64,000 bases of DNA from Paenibacillus caseinilyticus (GCF_027533645.1 NZ_JAQAGY010000001.1:310001-374000); one strand, 5' to 3'. Shown: positions 26,637 to 36,308, numbered from the stretch's first letter. Notes: generated by a model not told the origin, from the sequence alone. Made by a program: numbers and translations.

Positions 26637-27310
26637 GGTTTGACCTCAAGCTTGTAGCCGAGTCCGCGGATCGTCTTGATGGCGAAGCCTTCTTCTTCGC
26701 CTCCGAACCGCTCCCGCAGCCGCTTGATGTGTACGTCCACCGTCCGGTCGTCCCCTTCGTAATCCAGTCCCCAGATGCCCTCGATGAGCTGGTTGCGGGT
26801 CAGGATCTGGTTCGGATGGCTCGCCAGCATATAGAACAGCTCAAATTCCTTGAGCGGCAGGGTCAGGTGCTCCTCCCCCCGGATCACCTCGTACCCCTTC
26901 TTGTCGAGCTCCACCCGGCCGCACTGGATCCGGTCGGAAGCCGCGAGCTTGTAGCGCTTCAGCAGCGACTTCACCCGCATGACGAGCTCCCGCGGGTCGA
27001 ACGGCTTCACGAGATAATCGTCCGCGCCGAGCTGGAAGCCCTCGACCTTGTCCCCGGTCTGCCCCTTGGCCGTCACCATCAGCAGCGGCAGGTCGGCATG
27101 CTTCCTGCGGATCTGCCGGCACAGCTCGAAGCCGTCCATGCGGGGCATCATCACATCGAGCACGACAAGGTGCACCTGTGTCTCCTTCAGCCGCTCCAGG
27201 GCGGCTTCCCCATCCTCCGCTTCCACCAGCCGGAAGCCCTCCTCCCTCAAGCTGACTTTCATCAGTTCGCGGATGTGCTTGTCGTCATCAACTACCAGTA
27301 TCGTAATCAT
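26633..27310 (-). CDS. OmpR-family response regulator
   Basis: A 225-residue regulator with a receiver domain (phospho-acceptor Asp52 in LVVLDVMMPRMDG, acidic pocket VVDDD at 6-10, Lys in YLVKPFDPREL) and a C-terminal winged helix (LTLPLKEFELFYMLAS, then RTVDVHIKRLRERF and IKTIRGLGYKLE). First gene of the two-gene operon. A GGAGG site precedes the ATG. Confidence 0.94.
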   Translation of the reverse strand: MITILVVDDDKHIRELMKVSLREEGFRLVEAEDGEAALERLKETQVHLVVLDVMMPRMDGFELCRQIRRKHADLPLLMVTAKGQTGDKVEGFQLGADDYLVKPFDPRELVMRVKSLLKRYKLAASDRIQCGRVELDKKGYEVIRGEEHLTLPLKEFELFYMLASHPNQILTRNQLIEGIWGLDYEGDDRTVDVHIKRLRERFGGEEEGFAIKTIRGLGYKLEVKP

Positions 27311-27460
27311 GGGAATACGGCCTCCGTCGGTTCGCTAGTATCGATATTATTCCCCATTCTAATTCGCGGAGGGCCGCCGGAGCAACTTTACCGGGGAAAT
27401 GCGGCCGGATACGGGACCGGTGCCTGGAGGCTGCCGCGAGCGGCGGTTCGAGCCAGGGCT

Positions 27461-29110
27461 CTAACGGATCCGGTCAGTGAACGCCCGGGACACCGACCGG
27501 CCGTAGCCTACGCTGACCGCCTCCACCTCGACAAGCGCCCCCGCCGCGTCCGGATGGTCGCGGGAAGCGTAGAGGTGCAGATGCACCGCCTGCCCGAGGT
27601 AGGCCTCGGAGACGACGAACGTCTCCGTATACAGACGCTGCTCCCCGGCCGGAGGCAAGGGCGGGAGCTTCAGCAGCAGCCGGCCGTCTTCGCCGCGCAG
27701 CTCCACTTCCCCGGAAGGCGAGCCTTGCGTCCGGTAGAGCAGATTCAGCGTGTGCGGTGCCCCGGCCATGCTGCGGGACACGGGCACCTCGTAGACGATG
27801 CGGCTGCTTCCCGCCTTCCCCTCCGCCCGGCAGGGGTCTACGCTCTCGAATACGGTCTCGTCGCGCGAATACCGCGGCCGGCCGTTCACCCGGCCTCCGT
27901 AGACCAGCCCGGCCTGAATGCCGCCGGGCGCCAGTTCGATCTCTCCGCCCGCATTATGCACGATGAGGTTCGGAGGAATCTCCTTCACCTGCACGGCTGC
28001 GCTGTTATAAGCCGCTACCGGCCCGCGGCTGATCTTCGCCAGTTCTACGGCGTCCGCCGTGAGAGCCGGATAGACGGCATCGGTATCCGCCGTGATTTTG
28101 GCGTACGACCCGCCTGCCGCATAGAGCAGACGGTCTGTATAGGCATCGGCGGTCAGATTGCCTTTGAACGTAAAACGGCAGTGCGGGATGTCCGGCTCCT
28201 TCGACAGCACATATTTGGGCGTCTCGACCCCGCCGCGGTCACCGCTGTCCCCCTTGCAGAAGACGTTGTTCTGGATCGTGACATTCTCCAGCTCCCCATA
28301 GAGCTGGATGAACGCATGCCCGGTCTCGGCCAGCGGCGGATCGGCCGGCTTCCCGCCGGCCGTCAGCCCGCTGCCGCAGCGGTTGAACAAGTTCTCCGCA
28401 ATATGCACATTGCGGTTCCCCTGCTTCAGGATCACGGCATTGCCGAGCACCCGGTCGAAGAAGTTCTCGATGAGCTGGACGTATTCGCACGCGTACATCG
28501 CCACGGCGAAAGGCCGGTCGATCCATTCGAACCGGTTGTGGGCGATGAGGTTCGCCTTGCCCTGCACGAGATCGAACGCAGCCGCCCCGACGAACGTACA
28601 GTCTTTCCATACGGAGTCGATAATCCGGCCCTTGAAGGTGGCATCGATCCCGTAATTGGTGAAGTCGCATCCGAAGAAACGGAAGTTATGGTAGGCTCCC
28701 TTCTCGCCCGAAGGCGCATCTAGCACCACCATGTTCTTGAAGGAGCAGTTGCGAAAGCGCATCGAGCGGGGACTCGTCTTCTGCGCGATCTTCGCGAAGT
28801 TCGTGAAGCAGAGGTTGTCGATCGTCGCCCGCTGCACATCCCCCGCGAACAGCGCATTGGCGCCGCCGCCGACAAGCACCGATGCGCCGGTCGCAAAGTC
28901 ATCCTCCTGCGGCCAATACTGCTTGTTAGAGGCGACACCCTCGATGAACACGTTGTCGAGTCCCCGCAGTTCCCCCTCGATCAGGTAGGTGCCGATCGGC
29001 ACGAAGATTTTATCCCCCGCCGCTTTGGCCCGGTCCACCGCCTCCTGGAACACCGCCGTGCAATCGGTACGGCCGCCTTCCTCCGCTCCCAGTTCTCTTA
29101 TATCCAGCAT
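27461..29110 (-). CDS. Right-handed beta-helix protein without signal peptide
   Basis: A 549-residue protein with a pectate-lyase-superfamily N-terminus (FQEAVDRAKAAGDKIFVPIGTYLI). A series of short beta-helix turns follows, each rich in N-x-F/V (NLCFTNFAKI, FRNCSFKNMVV, NFRFFGCDFTNYG, NVHIAENLFNRC, NVTIQNNVFCKG). From about residue 400 the sequence changes to a beta-sandwich-like region. There is no signal peptide or anchor. Such proteins act as polysaccharide lyases, epimerases or phage-like spikes; no catalytic set could be assigned. It is a single gene with a good GGGAGG site. Confidence 0.7.
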   Translation of the reverse strand: MLDIRELGAEEGGRTDCTAVFQEAVDRAKAAGDKIFVPIGTYLIEGELRGLDNVFIEGVASNKQYWPQEDDFATGASVLVGGGANALFAGDVQRATIDNLCFTNFAKIAQKTSPRSMRFRNCSFKNMVVLDAPSGEKGAYHNFRFFGCDFTNYGIDATFKGRIIDSVWKDCTFVGAAAFDLVQGKANLIAHNRFEWIDRPFAVAMYACEYVQLIENFFDRVLGNAVILKQGNRNVHIAENLFNRCGSGLTAGGKPADPPLAETGHAFIQLYGELENVTIQNNVFCKGDSGDRGGVETPKYVLSKEPDIPHCRFTFKGNLTADAYTDRLLYAAGGSYAKITADTDAVYPALTADAVELAKISRGPVAAYNSAAVQVKEIPPNLIVHNAGGEIELAPGGIQAGLVYGGRVNGRPRYSRDETVFESVDPCRAEGKAGSSRIVYEVPVSRSMAGAPHTLNLLYRTQGSPSGEVELRGEDGRLLLKLPPLPPAGEQRLYTETFVVSEAYLGQAVHLHLYASRDHPDAAGALVEVEAVSVGYGRSVSRAFTDRIR

Positions 29111-29420
29111 GTGAATTCCTCCCGCTCCCTATCCTTTTTTCTCTCCAGGGTTACGCTGCACATTGCTAGCCCCAACCCTGCCGCGGCACCTTCCCGCCTG
29201 TCTTCCGTCTCGTGCGTCAGCCTCCTGTCCTTAGTTCTTACCCTTGCGAGGTGTGAAATCTATCATATTCCGCCTCCGGTATGTTTAGTAGAATGAAAAG
29301 GTGTCAAGAATATAAATAAATCCACCGTCGTATTCATAGATTAGAAGAACCCGTCGATAAAAGGTAAAAACCCAAAAGGTAAAACCAACCAGTCCTTAAG
29401 TGAATCGGAGGTAATGAAGA
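29111..29420. other. Intergenic region with the promoter of the 29421 gene
   Basis: No gene seen. AT-rich from 29250 on. An 11-base direct repeat AAAAGGTAAAA occurs at 29359-29369 and 29374-29384, right before the ribosome binding site of the next gene. A TATAAATAAA stretch near 29310 could be a -10 region. Confidence 0.45.
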
Positions 29421-29810
29421 ATGAACCTGACCCCATCCCAGCAGCTCCTGATGGAAGCCCTTGGCCGCAGCGAGGACGGCAAGATCCACAACGGTGCGGA
29501 ATTCTTGCTAAAAACCGGACTCCTGTTTGAGATTAACCGCCGCCTGCTGCATCCGCTCGGCCTCGCCATGCGGGTGGTCATCGAGAAGAACGAAGAAGGC
29601 GTATCCGAGTATTCCTTCGCCCCTTACCTCTTCGACAACCGCGACAACGTGGTCGGCGAGCTGTTCGACGAAGACACGCTGCGCGGCGGCGAGCAGTGCC
29701 TGCTGGAGTTCATGGAGGACTTCGGCGTCGGCAAAATGCAGGAGCGCCTGCGCCATCTCGGCTACATCATTCAGCGTTCGCAGGAACCTGTGAGGTATGA
29801 GCATATCTGA
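29421..29810 (+). CDS. Conserved hypothetical protein, 129 residues
   Basis: A small soluble protein starting MNLTPSQQLLMEALG. It has a LLFEINRRLLHPLGLAMRVV segment, a central acidic region and a C-terminal helix (MQERLRHLGYIIQRS). The helix-strand order and the phrase 'EINRRLLHPLGLAM' recall small proteins found in phage and mobile regions (DUF7415-type), but this is uncertain. There are no other phage genes around. GGAGG precedes the ATG. A symmetrical terminator follows. Confidence 0.65.
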   Translation: MNLTPSQQLLMEALGRSEDGKIHNGAEFLLKTGLLFEINRRLLHPLGLAMRVVIEKNEEGVSEYSFAPYLFDNRDNVVGELFDEDTLRGGEQCLLEFMEDFGVGKMQERLRHLGYIIQRSQEPVRYEHI

Positions 29811-29828
29811 TCCTCACGGCGGCATGCC

Positions 29829-29885
29829 AAAAAACAAGCTTCTCCGGTTCGTGGAATCCACAATCCGAAGAAGCTTGTTTTTGTT
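29829..29885. terminator. Bidirectional terminator
   Basis: AAACAAGCTTCT near 29832-29843 pairs with AGAAGCTTGTTT ending near 29880. It has A runs before and T runs after, so it can stop the 29421 gene and the convergent acyltransferase gene. Confidence 0.85.
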
Positions 29886-29926
29886 ATGCCTATGACCCTG
29901 CTGCTGCTCCGCCGGGAGGCGGTGCC

Positions 29927-31060
29927 TTACTTAGCCGCGGGCACCACAGGGGGCATTTGGACGGTTTGCTGCTTTTTCACGGCTCTGGCATTATCCCGTA
30001 CCGGTCCGACAATATACTTGCCGAACGGCACTTTGTTGAGCAGGTTCGTCAGGAGCATCGCTAAGCTTACGCAGGTGATATAGATGAGCACGAAGGTGAC
30101 GATAGCCGGCATATCCGCAAAGTACGGCTTGTACAGCAGGACGAACACCCTCATGATGACCGCATGGGTCAGATAAATGCCGAAGGAGTGGTCGGAGACC
30201 GACACAAGGAAATTCGGAATGCTCTTCAGCTTGCTCGACAGGTAGAAGATCAGGAACGTCACCGCCGGGGTGAAGAACAGGTACCAGATCGTCTTCGACG
30301 TATTCACCTTCGGAATGCCGAGCATTTTGGTCCCCAGCAGCAGAACACCGAATACGACAGGCGCCGCAAGAACGAGCCATTTGTTGCGGTTCAGCGTCTC
30401 CAGGAACTTCTCGTAATGCTTGCCGCAATAGTAACCGAGCGCAAAGTAGAAAGACCAGCCGAAGAACGGCATCCAACTCAGGTAGTACCAAATGTGATCG
30501 GCTGTCGCCTCGCTGAAACCGAAGGGGGGAACAAAGTTAAAGAATGCGAGATAAGCGAAGTTTACGAGGAAGGACGCGGGCAGGACAATCTTGGCCGGCC
30601 AGGTTTTCAATTTGTAGTGGAACAAATAATGAATCAGGATAAACTGGATGATGATTACGATGAAATATCCGTTGTAGTCGGCGAGGAAAATGTTCTTCAA
30701 GCTCTGTATGCCGAGATTGTACGCCGTGAACGGCTGGCCGCTCTCCTGCACCTTATAGAGCGAACCGATGATGCCCATCGCAATGTAAGGGGGGATCAGA
30801 ACTTTGATCCGTTTGCCGATGAACTGCTTCGGCAGATCCTCCTTATAGTTCTTGGCGATGAGGAATTCCGTAATGAAGATGAATATCGGTGTGCCCACCG
30901 AACAGATCGTCCGGATGGAATTCAGTGCCAACCGGAACAGCTCATTCGGTATGGGATCGTGAATCCGGTAGGTCATGATGACCGCATGTACCGCGGCGAC
31001 AAGCAAACACCCGACGCACCGCAGCAGCAGGATCTCGTAAGACAATTTCTTTCCGCTCAT
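29927..31060 (-). CDS. Acyltransferase-3 family membrane protein
   Basis: A 377-residue integral membrane protein with about ten hydrophobic spans. The N-terminal signature YEILLLRCVGCLLVAAVHA (with the conserved RCVAC-like start and His) is typical of acyltransferase 3 proteins that O-acetylate envelope polysaccharides or sugars. A second marker is SDHSFGIYLTHAVIM near the C-terminus. A Lys/Gln/Pro-rich tail ends it. It is a single gene, and no polysaccharide cluster adjoins it, so the substrate cannot be told. Confidence 0.88.
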   Translation of the reverse strand: MSGKKLSYEILLLRCVGCLLVAAVHAVIMTYRIHDPIPNELFRLALNSIRTICSVGTPIFIFITEFLIAKNYKEDLPKQFIGKRIKVLIPPYIAMGIIGSLYKVQESGQPFTAYNLGIQSLKNIFLADYNGYFIVIIIQFILIHYLFHYKLKTWPAKIVLPASFLVNFAYLAFFNFVPPFGFSEATADHIWYYLSWMPFFGWSFYFALGYYCGKHYEKFLETLNRNKWLVLAAPVVFGVLLLGTKMLGIPKVNTSKTIWYLFFTPAVTFLIFYLSSKLKSIPNFLVSVSDHSFGIYLTHAVIMRVFVLLYKPYFADMPAIVTFVLIYITCVSLAMLLTNLLNKVPFGKYIVGPVRDNARAVKKQQTVQMPPVVPAAK

Positions 31061-31361
31061 ACCCGATCACTCCTTCTCTATCTATTTTGCGGCATGCCCG
31101 GGAGTTTGCAGGGCCTTCACTCTTTTCGATACAAGAATCGATACAAAATGTATCATTGCAGACGCGCTTCCTCCCCGGGCTGCCTTACCTATGAGAATAG
31201 TATCAGCTTTGGGGAGGCAAAAAAAGGACCCTTTCTCCCTAAAAAGAAGCCGTTCCGACATGTATCCAGCTTCCCGCGCCGGGCATCCGACTAATTTCTA
31301 CAAATGGAGTAGGGCCATAGCCCCCAAATTAGGGAGTTCCCGCGGGCTTCGGCTGCGGAAA
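31061..31361. other. Intergenic region with short repeats
   Basis: No gene. A direct repeat TCGATACAA (31138-31146 and 12 bp earlier) overlaps an inverted repeat GATACA-aaa-TGTATC (31140-31154). It lies about 80 bp upstream of the acyltransferase gene and may be its operator. No terminator for dedA is obvious. Confidence 0.4.
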
Positions 31362-31988
31362 CTAAGAGGAAGAATTCTTCCTGACAAGCTCCCGCTCCTG
31401 CCGACGCCGGGCAGCCTGGAACGCCCACCACATAACCGCAGCCGCGGCGGGAATCCAGAGAAACCTCAGCCCCTGTCCGGACAAATACCGAAGCGTCTCT
31501 TCGGCATGCGCTCCGGCATACCGGCCGAGCAGGAAGAAGAGCAGCGTCCACAACAGGCCGGTGGAATAAGAGATCACGGCATACCGGCGGAACGGCATGC
31601 GGTTCAGTCCCAGAAGGTAGGGCAGGACGTGACGGACGACCGGGAGAAAATAGCTGATCACCAGCGACAGATTGCCGTACCGCTTCACAAGCTCTTCCGA
31701 GCGGAGGATGTACCTCTCCATCTTGGGCTTTCTCTTCAGTCTGTCGAGAATGGGCATTCCCGCATACCGGCCGAGAACATAGCCGAGCGACAATCCCGAG
31801 ATCACGCCGAGATAAGTCAGCACGAAGGCGGGAACCGTCTCCAGCAGGCCGCTGGCCGTCACGGCCCCTCCGGTCATCACAACGGCTTCATCCGGGATCG
31901 GCGCGCCCACAATACCCAGCCACAAGGAAAAAAACAAGGCCGCATAACCATACTGCTCGATCAAGGCCAGCAGGGTGTCGGTTGTCAT
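31362..31988 (-). CDS. DedA-family membrane protein
   Basis: A 208-residue membrane protein of the DedA/VTT (SNARE-associated) family, probably a lipid-carrier flippase such as for undecaprenyl phosphate. The conserved FSLWLGIVGAPIPDEAVVMTGG segment (E/D and G residues) and FLPVVRHVLPYLLGLNRM block are present. Four or five membrane spans and a basic tail. GGGAGGAG precedes the ATG. Single gene. Confidence 0.88.
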   Translation of the reverse strand: MTTDTLLALIEQYGYAALFFSLWLGIVGAPIPDEAVVMTGGAVTASGLLETVPAFVLTYLGVISGLSLGYVLGRYAGMPILDRLKRKPKMERYILRSEELVKRYGNLSLVISYFLPVVRHVLPYLLGLNRMPFRRYAVISYSTGLLWTLLFFLLGRYAGAHAEETLRYLSGQGLRFLWIPAAAAVMWWAFQAARRRQERELVRKNSSS

Positions 31989-32184
31989 CGGGCTCCACTC
32001 CTCCCTCTTCTTATGAACACTCGCCGTTCGTACGGCTCTATACTAACTAAGACGTATCGTACGGCGCAACCCTTCAGAATGTCCCCGGAAAACTCCTGAA
32101 GTTTTTCTTAAAAAGGAGCGAGCGGCAGCCCGGGCTGAACAAATGCAGCCTTAGGGAAGCCGCCCCGCCTATCCGCCGGCAAAC

Positions 32185-32230
32185 AAATAAGCTGACCGGT
32201 ACGCCGCTCTACGCAGCCTTCCGGTCAGCT
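32185..32230 (-). terminator. Terminator of the sugar-kinase unit
   Basis: AGCTGACCGG (32190-32199) pairs with CCGGTCAGCT (32221-32230). On the minus strand TTATTTGTTT follows. It begins seven bases past the kinase stop codon. Confidence 0.7.
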
Positions 32231-32236
32231 ATGAAC

Positions 32237-33202
32237 TTAGCGGGAGTTATCCATCAAGCGGCGGATCGCCGCCAGCTCCGGCATGGCCGGAATGGCGCCC
32301 TTGACCGTCGTAGCCAGCGCGCCCACCGCATTCGCGAACGCGACCACTCCGCGGACCTGCTCCTCCGTCAGCGCGGAGAGACGGCTGCCCCCCTCGAGCA
32401 GCCCGAACAACACGCCGCCGAGGAACGCATCCCCCGCTCCTGTCGTATCCACGGTGTCCACCCGGTACCCGGACACCAGGCCGGTACGGCTGCCGAAGCG
32501 GTAGAAGCTGCCCCGCTCTGCCAGTGTCACTAGAATCAAGGCGATGCCGAAGGTCTCCAGCAGCTGCCGGGAGCCCTCTTCCAGATCGGATGTGCCGGTG
32601 AGGAATTCGAGCTCTTCCTCCGAAATCTTCACAACATCGGCGCAGCCGAGCCCGTACTGCATCATCGCTTTGGCATGAGCCGCATCGCTCCAGAGCGGCA
32701 TCCGCAGGTTCGGGTCGAAGGAGATCAGCGCCCCCGACGCCTTGGCCAGGGAGACCGCATACCGCGTCGCTTCGGCCGAGGGCTCGTGCGTCATGGAGAT
32801 CGATCCGAAGTGGAAGATCCGTGACTGGGCCAGAAGTTCTCCATCGATCTCGCCCGCTTCGAGCAGCCGGTCTGCCCCCGGCTTGCGGAAGAAGCTGAAG
32901 GAACGGTCTCCGTCCTCGCTGAGATGCACGAAGGCCATCGTCGTATTCGCTTCCTCGGTGACCGCGAGAGAGGAGGTGTCGATGCCGCACTCCTCCAGAG
33001 TATCTCTCAGGTACGTGCCGAAGCCGTCGGCCCCCACCTTGCCGATGAATGCCGTCCGCTTGCCGAGCTTCGACAGCGCGGCAAGCACATTGGCCGGCGC
33101 TCCGCCCGGATTGCTCTCATAGAGCTGGTAACCCTTGTCCGACTTGCCAGCCGGCGTCATATCGATCAGCACTTCACCTAGTGCCGTTACATCATAGTTC
33201 AT
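32237..33202 (-). CDS. PfkB-family carbohydrate kinase (fructokinase-like)
   Basis: A 321-residue ribokinase-fold kinase. N-terminal signature GEVLIDMTPAGKSDKGYQLYESNPGGAPANV with the PfkB-1 glycine pair, and PfkB-2 motif VDTTGAGDAFLGGVL holding the catalytic Asp. It most resembles fructokinases (ScrK type), which phosphorylate fructose from sucrose use. The ATG at 33202 has AGGAG upstream and gives the usual MNYDVTALGE start. It follows the LacI-type gene by 47 bp on the same strand, so a two-gene unit is likely. Confidence 0.9.
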   Translation of the reverse strand: MNYDVTALGEVLIDMTPAGKSDKGYQLYESNPGGAPANVLAALSKLGKRTAFIGKVGADGFGTYLRDTLEECGIDTSSLAVTEEANTTMAFVHLSEDGDRSFSFFRKPGADRLLEAGEIDGELLAQSRIFHFGSISMTHEPSAEATRYAVSLAKASGALISFDPNLRMPLWSDAAHAKAMMQYGLGCADVVKISEEELEFLTGTSDLEEGSRQLLETFGIALILVTLAERGSFYRFGSRTGLVSGYRVDTVDTTGAGDAFLGGVLFGLLEGGSRLSALTEEQVRGVVAFANAVGALATTVKGAIPAMPELAAIRRLMDNSR

Positions 33203-33249
33203 CTTCCCACCGCTCCTAAACTCCAGTATAGTGATATGCCTCTTCGCAC

Positions 33250-34254
33250 TCAGCACGATTCTCTCATTACCAGTTCAGCCGGCAGCCGGTACTCCTGCGG
33301 CTCCGCCTCCGGATGCTCGATGCGTGCCAGCAGCACCTCGGCCGCCCGGCAGCCGAGCTCGTACGCCGGCTGCCGGATGACGGTCAGCGGCGGCGTCGTG
33401 ATCCGCGTCCAGTCATAATCGTCGAACCCGACGACCGCCAGCTCCCCGGGAACGCGCAGCCCGCTCTCCTGGACATACTTCATCGCCCCCATCGTCTGCA
33501 CGTTGTTCGCGATGAACAGAGCCGTGATGCTCTTGTCCGTGAGCAGCTGTTCCGCGCAGGAATAGCCGCTCTCGAAGCTGGATACGGCCGACTTCACGAG
33601 CATCGGGTCGAGCGGAACGCCCCGGTCCTCCAGCGCTTGCCGGTACCCCGCATAGCGCTCGCTGCCGGTCGTGATGCTCTCCCCGCCCGTGATGAACCCG
33701 ATGCGGCGGTGGCCCTTGCCGAGCAGCATACTCACCGCCTCGTAGGCGCCGCCATAGCTGTCCCCGAGCACGCAGTCGCCGGCGAAGCCCTGCGGCCTGC
33801 GGTCGATGAACACGACGGGGAAGCCGGCCCCGGCCAGCTCCTGCGGGTATCCCGCACCGCCCGCCGAGGGCGCGATGAGGAGCCCGTCGATCCACTGCGC
33901 CTGGAACAGGCGGATCTGCTCCTGCTCTTCCTCCGCCGTCCCGCTCGTATTGCTGCTGAGCAGCAGCTGGTAGCCGTGCTCCCGGAGCACCTTCTGAATG
34001 CCCTGCGCCGCGGTAAGAAAAAAGAAGTTCGACGTGTCGGAAGGGAGAATGGGGACGATGAGTCCCACGGCCATGGATTTCTGGCTGCGCAGACTCCGCG
34101 CGACGGAATTCGGCCGGTAGCTCAGCTCCTCCATGGCAGCGTTCACCTTGGCCTTGGCTTCTTCGGAGACGAACCGCGTCCCGTTGATGACATGGGATAC
34201 AGTCGCCGTTGAGACCCCCGCCCGCTCCGCCACCTGTTTGATACCCGGACGCAT
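33250..34254 (-). CDS. LacI-family transcriptional repressor
   Basis: A 334-residue regulator. The DNA-binding domain is at residues 1-60 (IKQVAERAGVSTATVSHVINGT, with the LacI hinge YRPNSVARSLR). A periplasmic-binding-protein-like sugar domain follows (GLIVPILPSD, LGKGHRRIGFITG, VVGFDDYDWTRITTPPLTVI). It precedes a fructokinase-like gene and has a perfect palindrome upstream, so autoregulation and control of the kinase are likely. A strong AAAGGAGGAG precedes the ATG. The ligand may be a sugar or sugar phosphate. Confidence 0.92.
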   Translation of the reverse strand: MRPGIKQVAERAGVSTATVSHVINGTRFVSEEAKAKVNAAMEELSYRPNSVARSLRSQKSMAVGLIVPILPSDTSNFFFLTAAQGIQKVLREHGYQLLLSSNTSGTAEEEQEQIRLFQAQWIDGLLIAPSAGGAGYPQELAGAGFPVVFIDRRPQGFAGDCVLGDSYGGAYEAVSMLLGKGHRRIGFITGGESITTGSERYAGYRQALEDRGVPLDPMLVKSAVSSFESGYSCAEQLLTDKSITALFIANNVQTMGAMKYVQESGLRVPGELAVVGFDDYDWTRITTPPLTVIRQPAYELGCRAAEVLLARIEHPEAEPQEYRLPAELVMRESC

Positions 34255-34298
34255 AGCCGTTCTCCTCCTTTCCTGTACAGCTCATCGCTAGTGTTAAT

Positions 34299-34312
34299 CG
34301 TTTACGTAAACG
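34299..34312. promoter_or_regulatory. LacI-type operator upstream of the repressor gene
   Basis: CGTTTACGTAAACG is a perfect 14-bp palindrome with the central CG common to LacI-family sites. On the minus strand it fills the spacer between TTGTTA and TTAACA, a plausible weak promoter, about 45 bp from the ATG. Confidence 0.6.
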
Positions 34313-34473
34313 TTTAACAAAAGTATAGCCCTTGACCCGCCGGGTGTCAATATGAGGAAAAACCGAGATAAACGGCTTCGCCGTCCTTTCAAGGACGACG
34401 CGCGTAAAACCGGAGAAGCTTGGCGCTCCTCCGGCCTTCCCGGATGTTCCTATACCACTACATAAATCCGATA

Positions 34474-35985
34474 TTACTCGTTCTCGTTCACCATGGAGTT
34501 CAGCTCACTGATCAGCGTCTCGAGCTGACGGAAGCTGGCAGCCGTACGGTCCACCATTTCCTTCTGATTCTCAACACTGGCCGCGATCTGTTCGAATGCC
34601 GCTGTGGATTCTTCCGTTACGGCGGCAATGGAGCTTACTTCCTGCACGATGTGGTCGGACGACGACTTGATCTTCCGTGTCTTCTCCTCAACCTCCGCCG
34701 CCTGGCGGACGACCTGCTTCGTGAAGTCCGCAATCTGCGAGAAGACCGATTCCGACTTCTTGGCGGACTCCTTGCTCGTGCCCAGCGCCTGCTTACCTTG
34801 GGCCACCTGGCCGGTCAGCGAGGAGAAGGAGCCTTGGATGCTGCCGAGAATGCCGGCGATTTCTTCTGCCGACTTCTGCGAGCTCTCCGCCAGCTTCTTC
34901 ACCTCATTGGCCACTACGGCAAAACCGCGGCCTTGCTCGCCCGCCCGTGCCGCTTCGATCGACGCATTGAGCGCCAGGAGATTCGTCTGGTTCGCAATCT
35001 CCGTGATCGAGGAGAGGATTGTCCCGATCGACGTGTTCTGCGCATTGAGCTTGTCCATGGAATCCACGATGGTATCCATAATCTGCTCCACTTCCCCGAT
35101 GCGCACCGCCATATCGTGCACCTGCTCCGTACCGCCCGCTGTCACGGACGCGGTCTGATGGGAGATGGCTTTCATCCCGTTCGTACTCTCCGCTACTACC
35201 GCAATATCCGCATGCGAGCCGCTGAGCTGGTCCGAAATATCGGAGACGCTGGCAGCCTGCGTTTCGACGCCCTTCATGATCTCGCCGAACCCGATCGACA
35301 CTTCGCGTGTAATCTGGCCGGTTCTCATGCTGTTCTCCTGCAGATCCTTATTGAACTCGCCCAGGATGACGATGGCCTGTTTCACTTTATCGAACATCGC
35401 TTGGGTTTTCTCGCCGGCCTGCTCCGCCCCCTTCATCTGGACGAGCATGCTGCGAAGCAAGCGCTGGCTGAGCAGCGACATGAACACCAGCGGGATTAGT
35501 CCGATGGCCAGCAGAATGTTGAACAGCACCGGGCTGCTGCCCGCCGGCATCGTCGCCCCTGCCGCTATTAATACATTCGCCTCCACGAGAGCCAGTACCC
35601 CGAAGGTGAGAATGAACCTGTACGACGGATAAATACAGAGAAACGCCGCCAGGATCATCGTGTTCATCGGTGTAAAGTCCGCCTTGAGCAAAATGAGATT
35701 GAGCAGCAGGAAACAGAAGACGACGGCATAAGGCACTTTCGTCAGCCCTTTGCGCTTGACGACCGTAAGAAAGAGCCCCGCGCTCGTAAGACCTAACAAG
35801 AAGGTAAGGGGCAAGAAACCCCAGCCCTTCAGCAATAAGACCGTCACCGCGTTGAAGGCGAAGAGCCCTCCGAACAGCCAGGCCATGATTTTGTTCCGAT
35901 GTAAATATACACCTTCGACTTCGTTCAGAGCGCGCGGAACGGCATTCTGATCCGAATGGGGATTATGATGAGCTGCGGTATTCAT
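34474..35985 (-). CDS. Methyl-accepting chemotaxis protein lacking a large outer domain
   Basis: A 503-residue chemoreceptor. After a short N-terminal cytoplasmic segment there are about six closely spaced membrane spans (residues 35-175) with only short loops. A long methyl-accepting coiled coil follows. The signalling tip is conserved: [41 protein letters not shown]. No HAMP or Cache domain is visible, so the signal is probably sensed in the membrane or through partners. ATG at 35985 follows AAAGAGGAG. Single gene; no che genes adjoin it. Confidence 0.88.
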   Translation of the reverse strand: MNTAAHHNPHSDQNAVPRALNEVEGVYLHRNKIMAWLFGGLFAFNAVTVLLLKGWGFLPLTFLLGLTSAGLFLTVVKRKGLTKVPYAVVFCFLLLNLILLKADFTPMNTMILAAFLCIYPSYRFILTFGVLALVEANVLIAAGATMPAGSSPVLFNILLAIGLIPLVFMSLLSQRLLRSMLVQMKGAEQAGEKTQAMFDKVKQAIVILGEFNKDLQENSMRTGQITREVSIGFGEIMKGVETQAASVSDISDQLSGSHADIAVVAESTNGMKAISHQTASVTAGGTEQVHDMAVRIGEVEQIMDTIVDSMDKLNAQNTSIGTILSSITEIANQTNLLALNASIEAARAGEQGRGFAVVANEVKKLAESSQKSAEEIAGILGSIQGSFSSLTGQVAQGKQALGTSKESAKKSESVFSQIADFTKQVVRQAAEVEEKTRKIKSSSDHIVQEVSSIAAVTEESTAAFEQIAASVENQKEMVDRTAASFRQLETLISELNSMVNENE

Positions 35986-36149
35986 AGGATTCTCCTCTTT
36001 CCGGGTAGTATGTTTCGACAGATTGAATCTTCCTTTTACAATCCACACATCTCATTCATCGTCAGATCTGAAACGGAATTGTAGAGTGTACGTCAAAAAA
36101 GCCATCCCCTGCTGCAGGAGATAGCCCCTTGAATCGCGCGGCGCGGCGC

Positions 36150-36308
36150 TTACTTGCCCAGGAACAGACCGACGATCCGGCCGCCGAGATATACGCCCGC
36201 GACGCCCAGGACCCCGGCCAAGGTGACCGGCGCCGGCAGCGGCAGACGGATGAATGTGAACAATACGCCGACCAGGATTCCCGCCAGCAGGGAAAAGATG
36301 GCTTCCAA
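36150..36308 (-). CDS. XapX-domain (DUF1427) membrane miniprotein, 52 residues
   Basis: A TTG start at 36308 with AGAAAGGG upstream opens MEAIFSLLAGILVGVLFTFI, then RLPLPAPVTLAGVLGVAGVY and LGGRIVGLFLGK. The Pro-Ala-Pro turn between two hydrophobic segments is the XapX hallmark. It would form a two-span hairpin. Function is unknown; these are often near acid- or xanthine-related genes in other species, not here. It lies upstream of the chemoreceptor gene on the same strand, 164 bp away. Confidence 0.75.
   Translation of the reverse strand: MEAIFSLLAGILVGVLFTFIRLPLPAPVTLAGVLGVAGVYLGGRIVGLFLGK

Noticed and set aside
31191..32099. A 302-codon plus-strand frame across dedA and its flanks
   Set aside because: It is antisense to dedA, which has a clear family signature and start site; the composition is typical of a shadow frame.
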